A stretch of 64,000 bases of DNA from Sphingomonas sp. JC676 (GTDB lineage Bacteria; Pseudomonadota; Alphaproteobacteria; Sphingomonadales; Sphingomonadaceae), in the NCBI RefSeq assembly GCF_014489075.1, contig NZ_JACTGR010000001.1, positions 1,054,001 through 1,118,000 on the forward strand, written 5' to 3'. Below are positions 27,219-36,457 of the stretch, in pieces (within the stretch, counting starts at the first letter, position 1; every line of letters begins with the position of its first letter). The translations under genes were made by a program, and so were the position numbers. The notes beneath the pieces were generated by a model that was not told where the DNA came from, did not search any database, and saw nothing but the letters and a program-made list of their open reading frames with translations.

Positions 27219-28145
27219 TTACTTGGTGAGACCGGCGGTCGCGGCCACTTCGGCGGCGAAGTCGCTCTCTTCCTTCTCGATGCCTTCGCCGAGCTGGAAG
27301 CGGACATAGTCCTTCAGCACGATGGAGGTGCCGGCATCCTTCGCCACCTTGGCGACGACGTCCGCGATCGGGGTCTTGCCGTCCATCACGAAGAGCTGGC
27401 TGAGGAGCGCGTTCTCCTTGGCGAACTTCTTGACCGCGCCTTCGACCATCTTGGCGATGATGTCGGCCGGCTTGCCGCTCTCGGCCGCCTTTTCGGTCGC
27501 GATCTGACGCTCGCGCTCCAGCACGTCCTGGTCGAGGCCGGTATCGTCCAGCGCCAGCGGGAAGGCCGCGGCGATGTGCATCGCCAGCTGCTTGCCGAGG
27601 GGCTCGAGCACATCGACGCCGGCATCCGATTCGAGCGCGACGAGCACGCCGATCTTGCCTAGGCCCTGGGCCGCCGCATTGTGGACGTACGGGATCACCG
27701 CGCCCTGCGACACTTCGACCCGCTTGGCGCGGCGAAGAACCTGGTTCTCGCCGATCGTAGCGATGTTCGCGGTCAGCACCTGCTCGACGGTGCCGGTCGG
27801 CAGCGGAGCGGCCTTGAGCGCGTCGATATCGTCGCCGATCTCGAGAGCCATCGCGGTGACATCACGCACGAAGTTCTGGAAGATATCGTTCTTGGCGACG
27901 AAGTCGGTCTGCGAATTGACTTCGACGGCAACGCCCTTGGTACCGGCGACGGCAACGCCGACCAGACCCTCGGCCGCGGTGCGGCTCGACTTCTTGGCGG
28001 CGGCGGCGAGGCCCTTGGCACGCAGCCAGTCGGCGGCGGCTTCCATGTCGCCGTTGTTCTCGGTCAGCGCCTTCTTGCAATCCATCATGCCGGCGCCCGA
28101 GCGCTCGCGCAGTTCCTTGACAGAAGCGGCAGTGATCTCGGCCAT
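27219..28145 (-). CDS. tsf: Translation elongation factor Ts
   Basis: 308 residues, nucleotide exchange factor for EF-Tu. The N-terminal UBA-like domain has [18 protein letters not shown], and the dimerisation core begins with [13 protein letters not shown]. Start ATG 28145 with GAGGAA before it. It lies 81 bases after rpsB in the usual rpsB-tsf pair. Confidence 0.97.
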   Translation of the reverse strand: MAEITAASVKELRERSGAGMMDCKKALTENNGDMEAAADWLRAKGLAAAAKKSSRTAAEGLVGVAVAGTKGVAVEVNSQTDFVAKNDIFQNFVRDVTAMALEIGDDIDALKAAPLPTGTVEQVLTANIATIGENQVLRRAKRVEVSQGAVIPYVHNAAAQGLGKIGVLVALESDAGVDVLEPLGKQLAMHIAAAFPLALDDTGLDQDVLERERQIATEKAAESGKPADIIAKMVEGAVKKFAKENALLSQLFVMDGKTPIADVVAKVAKDAGTSIVLKDYVRFQLGEGIEKEESDFAAEVAATAGLTK

Positions 28146-28226
28146 ATTCTATTCCTCAAATCAAAAGTCGGGCGGAGCAGTGCGTATCGCCCTGCCCCGC
28201 CCCGATTACGTGTTCGTGACGGCGCT

Positions 28227-29153
28227 TTACGCGTCGAGCTGGCGCTCTGCCTCGGCAGCGGCTTCCGCCTCATGCGAAGCGGCGGGAGCTTCGGGCTCCG
28301 CTGCGGGGGCCTCGGGCTCCGCTGCGGGAGCGGCGAACTCCTCCGCCGAGATCGAGATATCGGCAGGTGTCGTGTCTTCGGCAACCGAAGGCGATGCCTC
28401 GACGGTCAGCGCTTCCTCGACCGGCGGGCGCTCGGAGGCGCCGAAATCGATGCCGCTGCGCTGCATCGCGTCCTGGCCGCCACGGGTCGCTGCGATCGCC
28501 ACCGCCTCGCAGTAGAGGCGGATCGCGCGGCTGGCGTCGTCGTTCGCCGGAACCGGGAAGGCGATGCCGTCCGGGCTGACGTTCGAATCGAGGATCGCGA
28601 CGACGGGGATGCCGAGCGTGTTCGCTTCCTTGATCGCCAGCTCTTCCTTGTTGGCGTCGATCACGAACATGATGTCCGGGATGCCGCCCATGTCGCGGAT
28701 GCCGCCGAGCGAAAGCTCGAGCTTGTCCTTCTCGCGGGTAAGCTGGAGCACTTCCTTCTTGGTGAGGCCGTGCGTGTCGCCCGAAAGCTGCTCTTCCAGA
28801 GCCTTGAGGCGCTTGATCGAGCCCGAGATGGTCTTCCAGTTGGTGAGCATGCCGCCCAGCCAGCGATGGTTGACGAAATGCTGGTTCGAACGGCGTGCGG
28901 CGTCGGCGATCGGCTCCTGCGCCTGGCGCTTGGTGCCGACGAACAGGACCTTGCCGCCCGAAGCGACGGTCGACGAGACGAATTCGAGCGCGCGCGCGAA
29001 GAGCGGCACGGTCTGCGAAAGGTCGATGATGTGAACGCCGTTGCGATCGCCGAAGATGTAGGGCTTCATCTTCGGGTTCCAGCGGTGAGTCTGGTGACCG
29101 AAGTGCGCGCCCGATTCGAGCAATTGCTGCATGGAGACGACAGGTGCCGCCAT
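28227..29153 (-). CDS. rpsB: 30S ribosomal protein S2 with acidic C-terminal extension
   Basis: 308 residues. The S2 core is clear ([68 protein letters not shown]). After about residue 225 the protein continues with an Ala/Glu/Pro-rich tail that contains a repeated EAPAAEP block, encoded by a 21-base tandem repeat near 28290-28332. Such tails are common in Alphaproteobacteria and vary in length. ATG 29153 has GGAAGGAG in front; the open frame 20 codons upstream is not used. Confidence 0.95.
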   Translation of the reverse strand: MAAPVVSMQQLLESGAHFGHQTHRWNPKMKPYIFGDRNGVHIIDLSQTVPLFARALEFVSSTVASGGKVLFVGTKRQAQEPIADAARRSNQHFVNHRWLGGMLTNWKTISGSIKRLKALEEQLSGDTHGLTKKEVLQLTREKDKLELSLGGIRDMGGIPDIMFVIDANKEELAIKEANTLGIPVVAILDSNVSPDGIAFPVPANDDASRAIRLYCEAVAIAATRGGQDAMQRSGIDFGASERPPVEEALTVEASPSVAEDTTPADISISAEEFAAPAAEPEAPAAEPEAPAASHEAEAAAEAERQLDA

Positions 29154-29302
29154 AGGGATAACTCCTTCCGGTTGATCCTCTGGGAAGCGGGAACCGAACA
29201 GCGTGTCCGGCACCGGGTTATGATGCTTCCCATGTGGGTTGAGGCGGCGCGCTTAATCGAAAGCGGCACGCGATGCAAGTGAACAAAAGTGAACAAACCC
29301 GC

Positions 29303-29331
29303 TTGACGATGGAACGTTAGCGGAACATAAA
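29303..29331 (+). promoter_or_regulatory. Promoter with LexA (SOS) box
   Basis: TTGACG (29303-29308) and CATAAA (29326-29331) are spaced by 17 bases, a sigma-70 promoter pointing to the small membrane gene at 29426. Inside the spacer lies GAAC-N7-GAAC (29312-29326), the alphaproteobacterial LexA recognition pattern, placed so that LexA would block RNA polymerase. A further GAACGTTC palindrome follows at 29352. The same pattern occurs before recA in this window. Confidence 0.6.
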
Positions 29332-29425
29332 GGGTGCATAAAGCGGACACGGAACGTTCCGCAGCGCTAGCGGGTTGGAATCATTGAATTCTTGCCAGTT
29401 CCGGCGCGGTTTGGGAGCCAGAGTG

Positions 29426-29638
29426 ATGAGTGCATTTGCTGTGATGCTGTTCGGCGCCGCGTTCCTGGCCGCAATCTGGACCCTGGTGGCGAGCGTCCGT
29501 CCGCAATTGCCGCGCTTCGCCGCGCTGCTGCGTCCTGCCTCCGCCCTGCCGGTGCTGCCGCCACGACTGAGTCGTGTCACGGTGCGCGCGGTTCCGGCGC
29601 GCCTGCCGAACCGGCTGCCGCTGCGCGCTGCTGCCTGA
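29426..29638 (+). CDS. Small membrane protein, candidate SOS-regulated
   Basis: 70 residues from ATG 29426, which has GGGAG ten bases before it. One N-terminal membrane helix (FAVMLFGAAFLAAIWTLVAS) is followed by a basic, Pro/Leu/Arg-rich tail (RLSRVTVRAVPARLPNRLP). No family recognised. The last 62 bases overlap the 3' end of pssA on the other strand. Its promoter carries a LexA-type box, which recalls the small SOS-induced inner-membrane division inhibitors SidA and DidA of Caulobacter; similarity to these is in size and layout only. Function is inference. Confidence 0.65.
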   Translation: MSAFAVMLFGAAFLAAIWTLVASVRPQLPRFAALLRPASALPVLPPRLSRVTVRAVPARLPNRLPLRAAA

Positions 29639-30368
29639 TCCGGCGATAGCTGCGGACGCTGAACGGTATCGAGAAGAGATAGAGCGCAGCCATCACCGCC
29701 AGCGTCGGCCAGGGCGCCGAGACCAAGGCAGCGACGAACACCACCAGCACGGCAATTGCTTCGAAGCGCACATTCCTGCGCAGACGGATCGCGGGCGTGA
29801 ACGTAGCGATGCTGGAGATCATCAGTATCGCAATGAACGTCGTCCAGATCGCCACGATGACCGGTAGGTGCAGAATCGGTTCTTCGGTGGAAAGCCACAG
29901 ATAGAGCGGCGCCAGCGCCAGTGCCGCGCCGGCGGGCGCCGGGACACCCGTCAGGAAGCCGGCCGATTTGTGCGGCTGGTGCTCGCGGTCGATTTGCGCG
30001 TTGAAGCGCGCGAGGCGGAGCGCGCAGAACAGCGCATAGATCAATGCGACCAGCCAGCCGAAGCGGCCGAGAGTCTCGAGCGACCAGAGATAGAGGATCA
30101 GCGCCGGCGCGACGCCGAACGAGATCGCATCGGACAGGCTGTCGAGCTCGGCGCCGAAGCGGCTTTCGGCGCGGACCAGCCGGGCGATTCGGCCGTCGAT
30201 GCCGTCGAGCACCGCTGCGGCGAGCACCATCAGCACTGCCGCTTCCCAATTCTCGAGGATCGCGAAGCGAATCGCGGTGAGGCCCGAACAGAGCGCCAGC
30301 GCGGTCACCGTGTTGGGCACGACCGCGCGCAGCGGTATGCCCCGCTCGCGGCGCGGCCGGATGCTCAT
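29577..30368 (-). CDS. pssA: CDP-diacylglycerol-serine O-phosphatidyltransferase
   Basis: 263 residues with several membrane helices. The CDP-alcohol phosphotransferase motif DGRIARLVRAESRFGAELD followed by SLSD (DG-x2-AR-x8-G-x3-D-x3-D) is intact. It makes phosphatidylserine from CDP-DAG and serine. ATG 30368 is chosen because it starts a normal N terminus and follows psd by 13 bases; the open frame extends further into psd. Its product is the substrate of Psd, encoded directly upstream in the same unit. Confidence 0.93.
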   Translation of the reverse strand: MSIRPRRERGIPLRAVVPNTVTALALCSGLTAIRFAILENWEAAVLMVLAAAVLDGIDGRIARLVRAESRFGAELDSLSDAISFGVAPALILYLWSLETLGRFGWLVALIYALFCALRLARFNAQIDREHQPHKSAGFLTGVPAPAGAALALAPLYLWLSTEEPILHLPVIVAIWTTFIAILMISSIATFTPAIRLRRNVRFEAIAVLVVFVAALVSAPWPTLAVMAALYLFSIPFSVRSYRRIRQQRAAAAGSAGAPEPRAP

Positions 30369-30381
30369 GGGTTCCGAAGGC

Positions 30382-31128
30382 TCATTGGGCGACGCCAGCG
30401 ACGTTCGGTGCGCCCTTGCGCGCCAGCACGGTCTCGCCCGCCACCGCGCGCTGACCGAGCGCGACCTGGCAGCCATAGGTTTCGGGCAGGAACACATCGA
30501 GCCGGCTGCCGAAGCGGATCAGGCCGACGCGCTGCCCCGCGACGATCATGTCGCCGGGCTTGACGAAGCTGACGATGCGCCGCGCGACGAGTCCGGCGAT
30601 CTGGGTGAAGCCGACGCGCAGGCCATTACGGTCCTCGACCAGAATGTGCTGGCGCTCATTCTCCTCGCTCGCCTTGTCGAAATCGGCGTTCATGAACTTG
30701 CCGGAAATATAGATGACGTGGCGCACCGTGCCGGTGATCGGCGTTCGGTTCACATGCACGTCGAACACGCTCATGAAGATCGAGACGCGGATCATCGGCT
30801 GATCGCCCAGAGCCTGAGACCCCGTGAGCTCGGGCGGCAGCGGCACACGCTCGATCATCGTGACGAGGCCGTCGGCAGGCGCGACGATGAGTCCCTCGCC
30901 CTGCGGCGTGACGCGCACCGGATCGCGGAAGAACGCCGCGACGCAGATCGTCAGGAACACCAGCGGCCAGGTGATGAAATCCCAAATGAACAGGCTGGCC
31001 AGCGCGATCGCGCCGGCGATCAGCACATATTTGCGCCCTTCGGGGTGGATGTCGGGAAAACGCCATTTCACCGTCGAGGTACCGACAGGAGGCTTATCGA
31101 GCGATGCCATGGCGTGCGGTCTAGCCAT
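30382..31128 (-). CDS. psd: Phosphatidylserine decarboxylase proenzyme
   Basis: 248 residues, the short form of the family. Two N-terminal hydrophobic helices ([32 protein letters not shown]) anchor it to the membrane. The self-cleavage site is RFGSR near residue 215, where the Gly-Ser bond is cut to create the pyruvoyl group; HVNRTPITG is also typical. It turns phosphatidylserine into phosphatidylethanolamine. ATG 31128 has GGGG before it; 31110 is the alternative. It forms a psd-pssA operon. Confidence 0.93.
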   Translation of the reverse strand: MARPHAMASLDKPPVGTSTVKWRFPDIHPEGRKYVLIAGAIALASLFIWDFITWPLVFLTICVAAFFRDPVRVTPQGEGLIVAPADGLVTMIERVPLPPELTGSQALGDQPMIRVSIFMSVFDVHVNRTPITGTVRHVIYISGKFMNADFDKASEENERQHILVEDRNGLRVGFTQIAGLVARRIVSFVKPGDMIVAGQRVGLIRFGSRLDVFLPETYGCQVALGQRAVAGETVLARKGAPNVAGVAQ

Positions 31129-31152
31129 GCGACCCCGTCAATACAATGCGGG

Positions 31153-32046
31153 TTAAGGGTTACCGATCGATCGGCGGAGGAAAGCGAGCACCCTGGCACG
31201 ATACAGATCGCTGGTGAGCCCCGAGACCCGGCGATGATCGAGCCCGTCGACGATCCACAAGGCACGCGGTCCCGGCGCAGCCTCGAACAGCTCGCGGGTT
31301 TCGTTCGGCGGCGTGTAGCGATCGGCTCCGCCGCCGATGACGAACACCGGGCCATGATAGCGGCGCAGCGCGGCCAGCGGCGCGATGCGTGACGGCCATT
31401 CACCATAGCGCGGCAACGCCTGCAGACTGAGCAGTGGCTCAAGCAGCCATGCCGGCCCGGATCCCGTCTGCGCCGCGAGGCGATTGCGGATCGCGCGGCG
31501 AATGTCCGGGTACACCGCCTGGAGGATCAGCGCATTGGCCGCCAGCGGATCCTGCGATCCGAGCAGTGCCGCCGCCCCGCCCAGCGATACGCCGATCACT
31601 GCGACGGGCGCGCCGCCCTGGCGGCGCTTCAGCCAGGCCAGCGCCGCCGCCACGTCCGCGCTCTCGCGTAGGCCGAAGCTGTGCGGCGTGGCGGTCGATT
31701 CGCCGTGCCCGCGAAAGTCGATCGTCAGCGCGGCATAGCCCTCGGCCGCCAGCCAGGCCGCGTTCGCCGCCATCATCGCGCGCGATGCGCCGTTGCCGTG
31801 GAGCAGCAGGACCGCCGGCGCCTGTGCGGTCCTGCCCGGCCAATAGCTCGCCGCGAGCGTCACGTCGTCCGTCGAGACGATCTTCAGATCCTGCGCCGGC
31901 GGGCGGGCGGGAGCGACCAGCGAGGGCGTCGCTTCCACCATCACGCTTCCCGCGAACCAGGAAAGCGCGAGGCCGAGCGCGAGCAAGGCGAGCACCAGCC
32001 AGAGGAATACTCGCCTGTTTCGCCTTCCGGCATCGTTGCGCGTCAT
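31153..32046 (-). CDS. Membrane-anchored alpha/beta hydrolase
   Basis: 297 residues. One N-terminal membrane helix (VFLWLVLALLALGLALSWFAG) leads into an alpha/beta-hydrolase fold with the oxyanion loop LLHGNGASR, DFRGHGES, nucleophile elbow VIGVSLGGAA (GVSLG), an Asp in GGGADRYTP and the catalytic His in DGLDHRR. The active site faces the periplasm. Members of this BAEM/BEM46-like group have unknown substrates. ATG 32046 is 23 bases from the divergent acetyltransferase gene, so their promoters overlap. Confidence 0.82.
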   Translation of the reverse strand: MTRNDAGRRNRRVFLWLVLALLALGLALSWFAGSVMVEATPSLVAPARPPAQDLKIVSTDDVTLAASYWPGRTAQAPAVLLLHGNGASRAMMAANAAWLAAEGYAALTIDFRGHGESTATPHSFGLRESADVAAALAWLKRRQGGAPVAVIGVSLGGAAALLGSQDPLAANALILQAVYPDIRRAIRNRLAAQTGSGPAWLLEPLLSLQALPRYGEWPSRIAPLAALRRYHGPVFVIGGGADRYTPPNETRELFEAAPGPRALWIVDGLDHRRVSGLTSDLYRARVLAFLRRSIGNP

Positions 32047-32069
32047 CGGCGCCAGGCTACACTGTGCCG
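32036..32069 (+). promoter_or_regulatory. Leaderless-type promoter of the AAC(6')-like gene
   Basis: TTGCGC (32036-32041) and TACACT (32058-32063) are spaced by 16 bases. Only six bases separate the -10 from ATG 32070, so transcription would begin at or next to the A of the start codon and the mRNA would have no ribosome-binding site. No Shine-Dalgarno sequence is present before this ATG. Confidence 0.5.
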
Positions 32070-32504
32070 ATGGATATCCAAGTCTGCACCCTTGGCGATC
32101 TCGACGATTGGGCGACGCTGCGGCGCGCCTTATGGCCCGATGAGGATCGCCTGCGCGCCGGCGCCGAGGCGATGCTGGCCGAGGATGACAAGCTCGCGAT
32201 GCTCTGCCGTTCCGATACCGGCGAGGCTCTGGGGTTCGCGGAGGCATCGATCCGGCGCGACTATGTCAATGGCTGCGACACCTCGCCGGTCGCATTCCTC
32301 GAGGGCATCTATGTCGCGCCCGGCCATCGCCAGCGCGGCATCGCCCGCGCGCTTGCCGAGCGCGTCGCCATCTGGGCACGCGGGTTCGGCTGCGCCGAAT
32401 TCGCCTCCGATGCGTTGATCGAGAACGAGGCGAGCCATGCGTTTCACGCCGCGATCGGCTTCGCGGAAACCGAGCGCGTCGTCTATTTCCGGCGCGCTCT
32501 CTGA
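32070..32504 (+). CDS. Aminoglycoside 6'-N-acetyltransferase-like GNAT protein
   Basis: 144 residues, GNAT fold. The sequence resembles the AAC(6')-I branch found in Acinetobacter and Stenotrophomonas: WATLRRALWPD at the start, RRDYVNGCDTSPVAFLEGIY in the middle, the acetyl-CoA loop RQRGIARAL and the end FASDALIENEASHAFHAAIGF. Such enzymes acetylate the 6'-amino group of kanamycin, tobramycin and amikacin, although natural chromosomal copies may have other main substrates. The frame is open far upstream, but ATG 32070 fits the family start. It is divergent from the hydrolase gene. Confidence 0.8.
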   Translation: MDIQVCTLGDLDDWATLRRALWPDEDRLRAGAEAMLAEDDKLAMLCRSDTGEALGFAEASIRRDYVNGCDTSPVAFLEGIYVAPGHRQRGIARALAERVAIWARGFGCAEFASDALIENEASHAFHAAIGFAETERVVYFRRAL

Positions 32505-32621
32505 CGCTGACGAACGGGCATTCGCCCCTCGTCCCGTCGCAACATGCAACCGCTGCGCTTGCATGTTCGTTGGTTTTTGCGCAGGCGCTGTCGCCGTATT
32601 GTAACAGTTTGAAGGACTCCC

Positions 32622-33245
32622 ATGCCCGCATCGTCCGCAGCCGCGAAGCGACGTGACCGCAGCAGCCGCCGTGACGCCGGTATCCCCTCGCCCTGGAAGA
32701 TGTTCCTCAAGGGCTTCTTCAAGAACCCGGTGATGGTGGGCGCGATCGCGCCTTCTTCGGGGAGGACCATCCGCAAGACGCTGGCGCCGGTGGACTGGAG
32801 CAATTGCAAGCTGTTCGTCGAATATGGCCCGGGTGTGGGCACCTTCACCCAGCCGATCCTCGATCGGCTGGCGCCCGACGGCAAGCTGGTGGTGATCGAC
32901 ACCAACCCCGATTTCATCCGCTATCTGAAGCACACGATCACCGATTCACGCCTCTTCCCGGTGCTGGGCTCGGCGGCCGACGTGCAGCAGATCATCCGCG
33001 ATCACGGCTTCGAAAAGGCCGATTACATCGCCTCAGGCCTTCCCTTCTCGACGCTGCCGCCCGGTATCGGTGATGCCATCGTCGAGGCGACCCACGAGGT
33101 GCTGCGCCGGAACGGCGCCTTCCTCGTCTACCAGTATAATCCGGCGGTGAAGAACTTCCTCAGCCCCCATTTCGAGCATATCGATCACGACATGGAATGG
33201 CTTAACATCCCGCCCGCCCAGATCTGGACCTGCTGGAAGGACTGA
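32622..33245 (+). CDS. Phospholipid N-methyltransferase-like protein (PmtA type)
   Basis: 207 residues, class I SAM-dependent methyltransferase. A basic N-terminal stretch followed by PWKMFLKGFFKNPVMVGAI suits a peripheral membrane protein; the SAM loop is VEYGPGVGTFTQPIL and the acidic position is VVIDTNP. SGLPFSTLP takes the place of the catalytic motif IV of the PmtA family, which methylates phosphatidylethanolamine towards phosphatidylcholine. ATG 32622 has AAGGA. Psd and PssA, which make its likely substrate, are 1.5 kb away but in another unit. The exact substrate is inferred. Confidence 0.7.
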   Translation: MPASSAAAKRRDRSSRRDAGIPSPWKMFLKGFFKNPVMVGAIAPSSGRTIRKTLAPVDWSNCKLFVEYGPGVGTFTQPILDRLAPDGKLVVIDTNPDFIRYLKHTITDSRLFPVLGSAADVQQIIRDHGFEKADYIASGLPFSTLPPGIGDAIVEATHEVLRRNGAFLVYQYNPAVKNFLSPHFEHIDHDMEWLNIPPAQIWTCWKD

Positions 33246-33334
33246 AGGGGGACTCTCTGCGCGGCCGGTGTTGATCCCCGGCCGCCATGCTCCTAGACGC
33301 TCGCCAAACCCTCCCTTTTCAGGAAAGCGAGCAC

Positions 33335-34555
33335 ATGGCGAAGATCAAGGTTGCAACGCCGGTCGTCGAGATCGACGGCGACGAAATGACGCGGATCATC
33401 TGGCAGTGGATCCGCGAGCGACTGATCCAGCCCTATCTCGATATCGACCTCAAATATTACGACCTCTCGATCGAGAATCGCGACGCGACCGACGATCAGG
33501 TCACGATCGATTCGGCCAAGGCGATCCAGCAATACGGCGTCGGCGTGAAGTGCGCGACGATCACGCCGGACGAGGCCCGCGTCGAGGAGTTCGGCCTCAA
33601 GAAGATGTGGAAGTCGCCGAACGGCACGATCCGCAACATCCTGGGCGGCGTCGTCTTCCGCGAGCCGATCGTAATCAAGAACGTTCCCCGCCTGGTTCCG
33701 GGCTGGACCGATCCGATCGTCGTCGGCCGTCACGCATTCGGCGACCAGTATCGCGCGACCGATTTCAAGGTGCCGGGCGCCGGCAAGCTGACCATGAAGT
33801 GGGTCGGCACCGACGGCCAGGAGCTCGAATTCGACGTGTTCGACTTCCCCAGCGCCGGCGTCGCGATGGGCATGTACAATCTCGACCAGTCGATCCGCGA
33901 CTTCGCCCATGCGAGCATGAACTACGCGCTCAACCGCGGCTGGCCACTGTATCTCTCAACCAAGAACACGATCCTCAAGGCCTATGACGGCCGCTTCAAG
34001 GACCTGTTCCAGGAAGTGTTCGACGCCGAATTCGCCGACAAGTTCAAGGCGAAGGGCATCATCTACGAGCATCGCCTGATCGACGACATGGTCGCATCGG
34101 CGCTCAAGTGGAGCGGCAAGTTCGTCTGGGCCTGCAAGAATTACGACGGCGACGTCCAGTCGGACACCGTCGCGCAGGGCTTCGGCTCGCTCGGCCTGAT
34201 GACATCGGTCCTGCTCTCGCCGGACGGCAAGACCGTCGAGGCCGAGGCGGCGCACGGCACCGTCACCCGCCACTATCGCATGCACCAGCAGGGCAAGGCG
34301 ACCTCGACCAATCCGATCGCTTCGATCTTCGCCTGGACCCAGGGCCTGTCGTTCCGCGGCAAGTTCGACAACACGCCGGACGTCACCAAGTTCGCCGAGA
34401 CGCTCGAGCGCGTCTGCATCGAGACCGTCGAGAGCGGCAAGATGACCAAGGACCTGGCGCTGCTGATCGGCCCGGACCAGGCCTGGATGACCACCGAGCA
34501 GTTCTTCGAGGCGATCCGCGTCAATCTCGAAACGGCGATGGCCGACTGGAACTAA
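33335..34555 (+). CDS. icd: NADP-dependent isocitrate dehydrogenase
   Basis: 406 residues of the eukaryote-like type II family common in Alphaproteobacteria. TCA-cycle enzyme giving 2-oxoglutarate, CO2 and NADPH. The start [20 protein letters not shown], the substrate region [10 protein letters not shown] and HGTVTRHYR for NADP are present. ATG 33335 is supported by AGGAAAG; the open frame 16 codons upstream is not. A strong palindrome lies just after its stop. Confidence 0.96.
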   Translation: MAKIKVATPVVEIDGDEMTRIIWQWIRERLIQPYLDIDLKYYDLSIENRDATDDQVTIDSAKAIQQYGVGVKCATITPDEARVEEFGLKKMWKSPNGTIRNILGGVVFREPIVIKNVPRLVPGWTDPIVVGRHAFGDQYRATDFKVPGAGKLTMKWVGTDGQELEFDVFDFPSAGVAMGMYNLDQSIRDFAHASMNYALNRGWPLYLSTKNTILKAYDGRFKDLFQEVFDAEFADKFKAKGIIYEHRLIDDMVASALKWSGKFVWACKNYDGDVQSDTVAQGFGSLGLMTSVLLSPDGKTVEAEAAHGTVTRHYRMHQQGKATSTNPIASIFAWTQGLSFRGKFDNTPDVTKFAETLERVCIETVESGKMTKDLALLIGPDQAWMTTEQFFEAIRVNLETAMADWN

Positions 34556-34565
34556 ACACAAGCCT

Positions 34566-34605
34566 TTGCCCGTCATCCCGCGCGAAAAGCCGGGTGACGG
34601 GCAAA
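34566..34605. repeat. Single palindrome of the REP-like family
   Basis: Between icd and the antiporter gene, TTTGCCCGTCATCCCG and CGGGTGACGGGCAAA form an almost perfect stem around a GCGAAAAG core. The GTCATCCCG and CGGGTGAC parts match the outer ends of the palindromes found in pairs at 5.1, 54.5-54.9 and 57.9 kb, so this copy may be a collapsed pair. It probably also ends or protects the icd transcript. Confidence 0.75.
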
Positions 34606-34656
34606 TAGTTCGAGCGTGACGGTGACAGCGCGGCATCGAGCCGCCAAAGTGTCCCC

Positions 34657-36432
34657 ATGCTCAATCTCACCAATAGCGGTTTCAGTGATGCCCTTGTGAT
34701 CCTGGGCGCGGCGGGACTGGTGATCCCCGCCTTTGCGCGCTTCCGGATCAGCCCGGTGATCGGATTCATCCTGGTCGGCGCGCTGGTCGGTCCGTTCGGG
34801 CTCGGCGCGCTGATCAAGAGCCAGCCCTGGCTCTATTATCTTACCATCTCCGATCCGCATTCGATCGAACCCTTTGCCGAATTCGGCATCATCCTGTTGC
34901 TGTTCTCGATCGGGCTGGAGCTGTCGTTCAAACGGCTCTGGACGATGCGGACGCTCGTCTTCGGTGTCGGCGCCGCCGAATTGATCGGATCGGGCGCGAT
35001 CCTGGCACTGGTGCTCTATCTGACCGGGTTCAGCACCGGCGGCGCGATCGGGCTGGGCCTGGCATTGGCGCTCTCGTCGACCGCGCTGGTGATCCCGATT
35101 GCCGGCACGACCAGCGCGGTGGGCCGCGCGGCGTTCGCGATGCTGCTGTTCGAGGATCTGGCGCTGGTGCCGATCATCTTCGGGCTCGGCGCGCTGGCGC
35201 CCGCCGCCGCCGATGCAGGGTGGATCAGCCTTGTCCGAACGCTCGTCATCGGGCTGGTGACGATCGCGATCCTGTTCCTGGGCGGGCGGATGCTGCTCCC
35301 GCGCATGTTCTCGCAGGCGGCGCGGACCAAGAGCCCCGAGCTGTTCCTCGCGGCGAGCCTGCTCGCGGTGATCGTCGCCAGCCTGGCGACCAGTGCCGCG
35401 GGCCTGTCGCCCATCGTCGGCGCGCTCATCGCGGGGCTGCTGATCGCCGAAACCGAATATCATGGCGAGGTCGAGGCGATCACCGCGCCGTTCAAGGGGC
35501 TCGCGCTCGGTGTGTTCCTGATCACCGTCGGCATGCGGCTCGATCTGGGCTTCGTGCTCGCCAACTGGGCGGCGCTGCTGGGGGCGACCATGCTCGTGAT
35601 GCTCGTCAAGGCGGGTGTGACGATGGCGCTGCTCAAGCTCTCGGGCTCGCGCATGGGCACTTCGGCCGAGGCCGGCATCCTGATGGCGAGCCCGTCCGAG
35701 ACGACTCTGATCGTGCTCGGCGTCGCCGGCGCGGCCGGGCTGATCCTGCCGGCCACCGTCTCCTTCTGGACGACGGTGACTGCGATCGGCCTGACGCTGA
35801 CCCCTGTGCTCGCCAAGATCGGCCAGTTCATCTCGCGGATGATCGAGCGACGCGAGGCCGGCGAGGCGCCGCAGGCGGTGATCGACGCGGCGGGGCCGGG
35901 CACGGTGGTGCTAGGCTTCGGGCGCGTCGGACGCACCGTTGCCGACATGCTGAAGCGGCACGGTTTGCCCTATATCGGCGTCGATGCCGATGTCGACAAC
36001 GTCAACGCCGCGCGGAAGGAAGGCTATTCGGTCCTGTTCGGCGACGTCACGCGCAGCGAATTGGTCGACGCGCTGAACTTGGGCCACGCCAAGGCACTGA
36101 TCCTGACGATGGACGATCCGGTGCTCACCGTCCGGCTGACGCGGCGCGTGCGCGGCTGGGTGCCCGATCTGCCGATCATCACGCGCGCGCGCGATGCGAG
36201 CCATGCTGCCGAGCTCTACAAGGCGGGTGCGACCGATGCCGTGCCCGAAACGCTGGAAAGCTCGCTGCAATTGTCCGAGGCTCTGCTGGTCGATCTCGGC
36301 ATCGCGGTGGGGCCGGTGATCGCGTCGATCCACGAGGAACGCGACAAGATGCGCAAGGCGATCAAGGAAGCCGTGGGCATGGAACGCGAGCCGCGGCTCC
36401 GCCGCGTGCGCAGGAACGAAGCCACCGGTTGA
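34657..36432 (+). CDS. Monovalent cation:proton antiporter (CPA2/KefB type) with TrkA-N domain
   Basis: 591 residues. An N-terminal membrane domain of about 12 helices (residues 1-390) with FAEFGIILLLFSIGLELSF and ALALSSTALVIPI is typical of CPA2 exchangers. A RCK/TrkA-N domain follows near residue 410 with GFGRVGRTVADMLKRHG, a Rossmann fold that binds NAD(H) or another nucleotide and gates transport. It likely exports K+ in exchange for H+. The last 30 residues are basic. It is close to icd, with one hairpin between. Confidence 0.92.
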   Translation: MLNLTNSGFSDALVILGAAGLVIPAFARFRISPVIGFILVGALVGPFGLGALIKSQPWLYYLTISDPHSIEPFAEFGIILLLFSIGLELSFKRLWTMRTLVFGVGAAELIGSGAILALVLYLTGFSTGGAIGLGLALALSSTALVIPIAGTTSAVGRAAFAMLLFEDLALVPIIFGLGALAPAAADAGWISLVRTLVIGLVTIAILFLGGRMLLPRMFSQAARTKSPELFLAASLLAVIVASLATSAAGLSPIVGALIAGLLIAETEYHGEVEAITAPFKGLALGVFLITVGMRLDLGFVLANWAALLGATMLVMLVKAGVTMALLKLSGSRMGTSAEAGILMASPSETTLIVLGVAGAAGLILPATVSFWTTVTAIGLTLTPVLAKIGQFISRMIERREAGEAPQAVIDAAGPGTVVLGFGRVGRTVADMLKRHGLPYIGVDADVDNVNAARKEGYSVLFGDVTRSELVDALNLGHAKALILTMDDPVLTVRLTRRVRGWVPDLPIITRARDASHAAELYKAGATDAVPETLESSLQLSEALLVDLGIAVGPVIASIHEERDKMRKAIKEAVGMEREPRLRRVRRNEATG

Positions 36433-36457
36433 ACCGATTCTCCAGGGAGACTGCACG

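Noticed and set aside
29279..29298. GTGAACAAAA-GTGAACAAAC repeat upstream of rpsB as a LexA box
   Set aside because: The GAAC halves are six bases apart, not seven, and rpsB is not expected in the SOS regulon.
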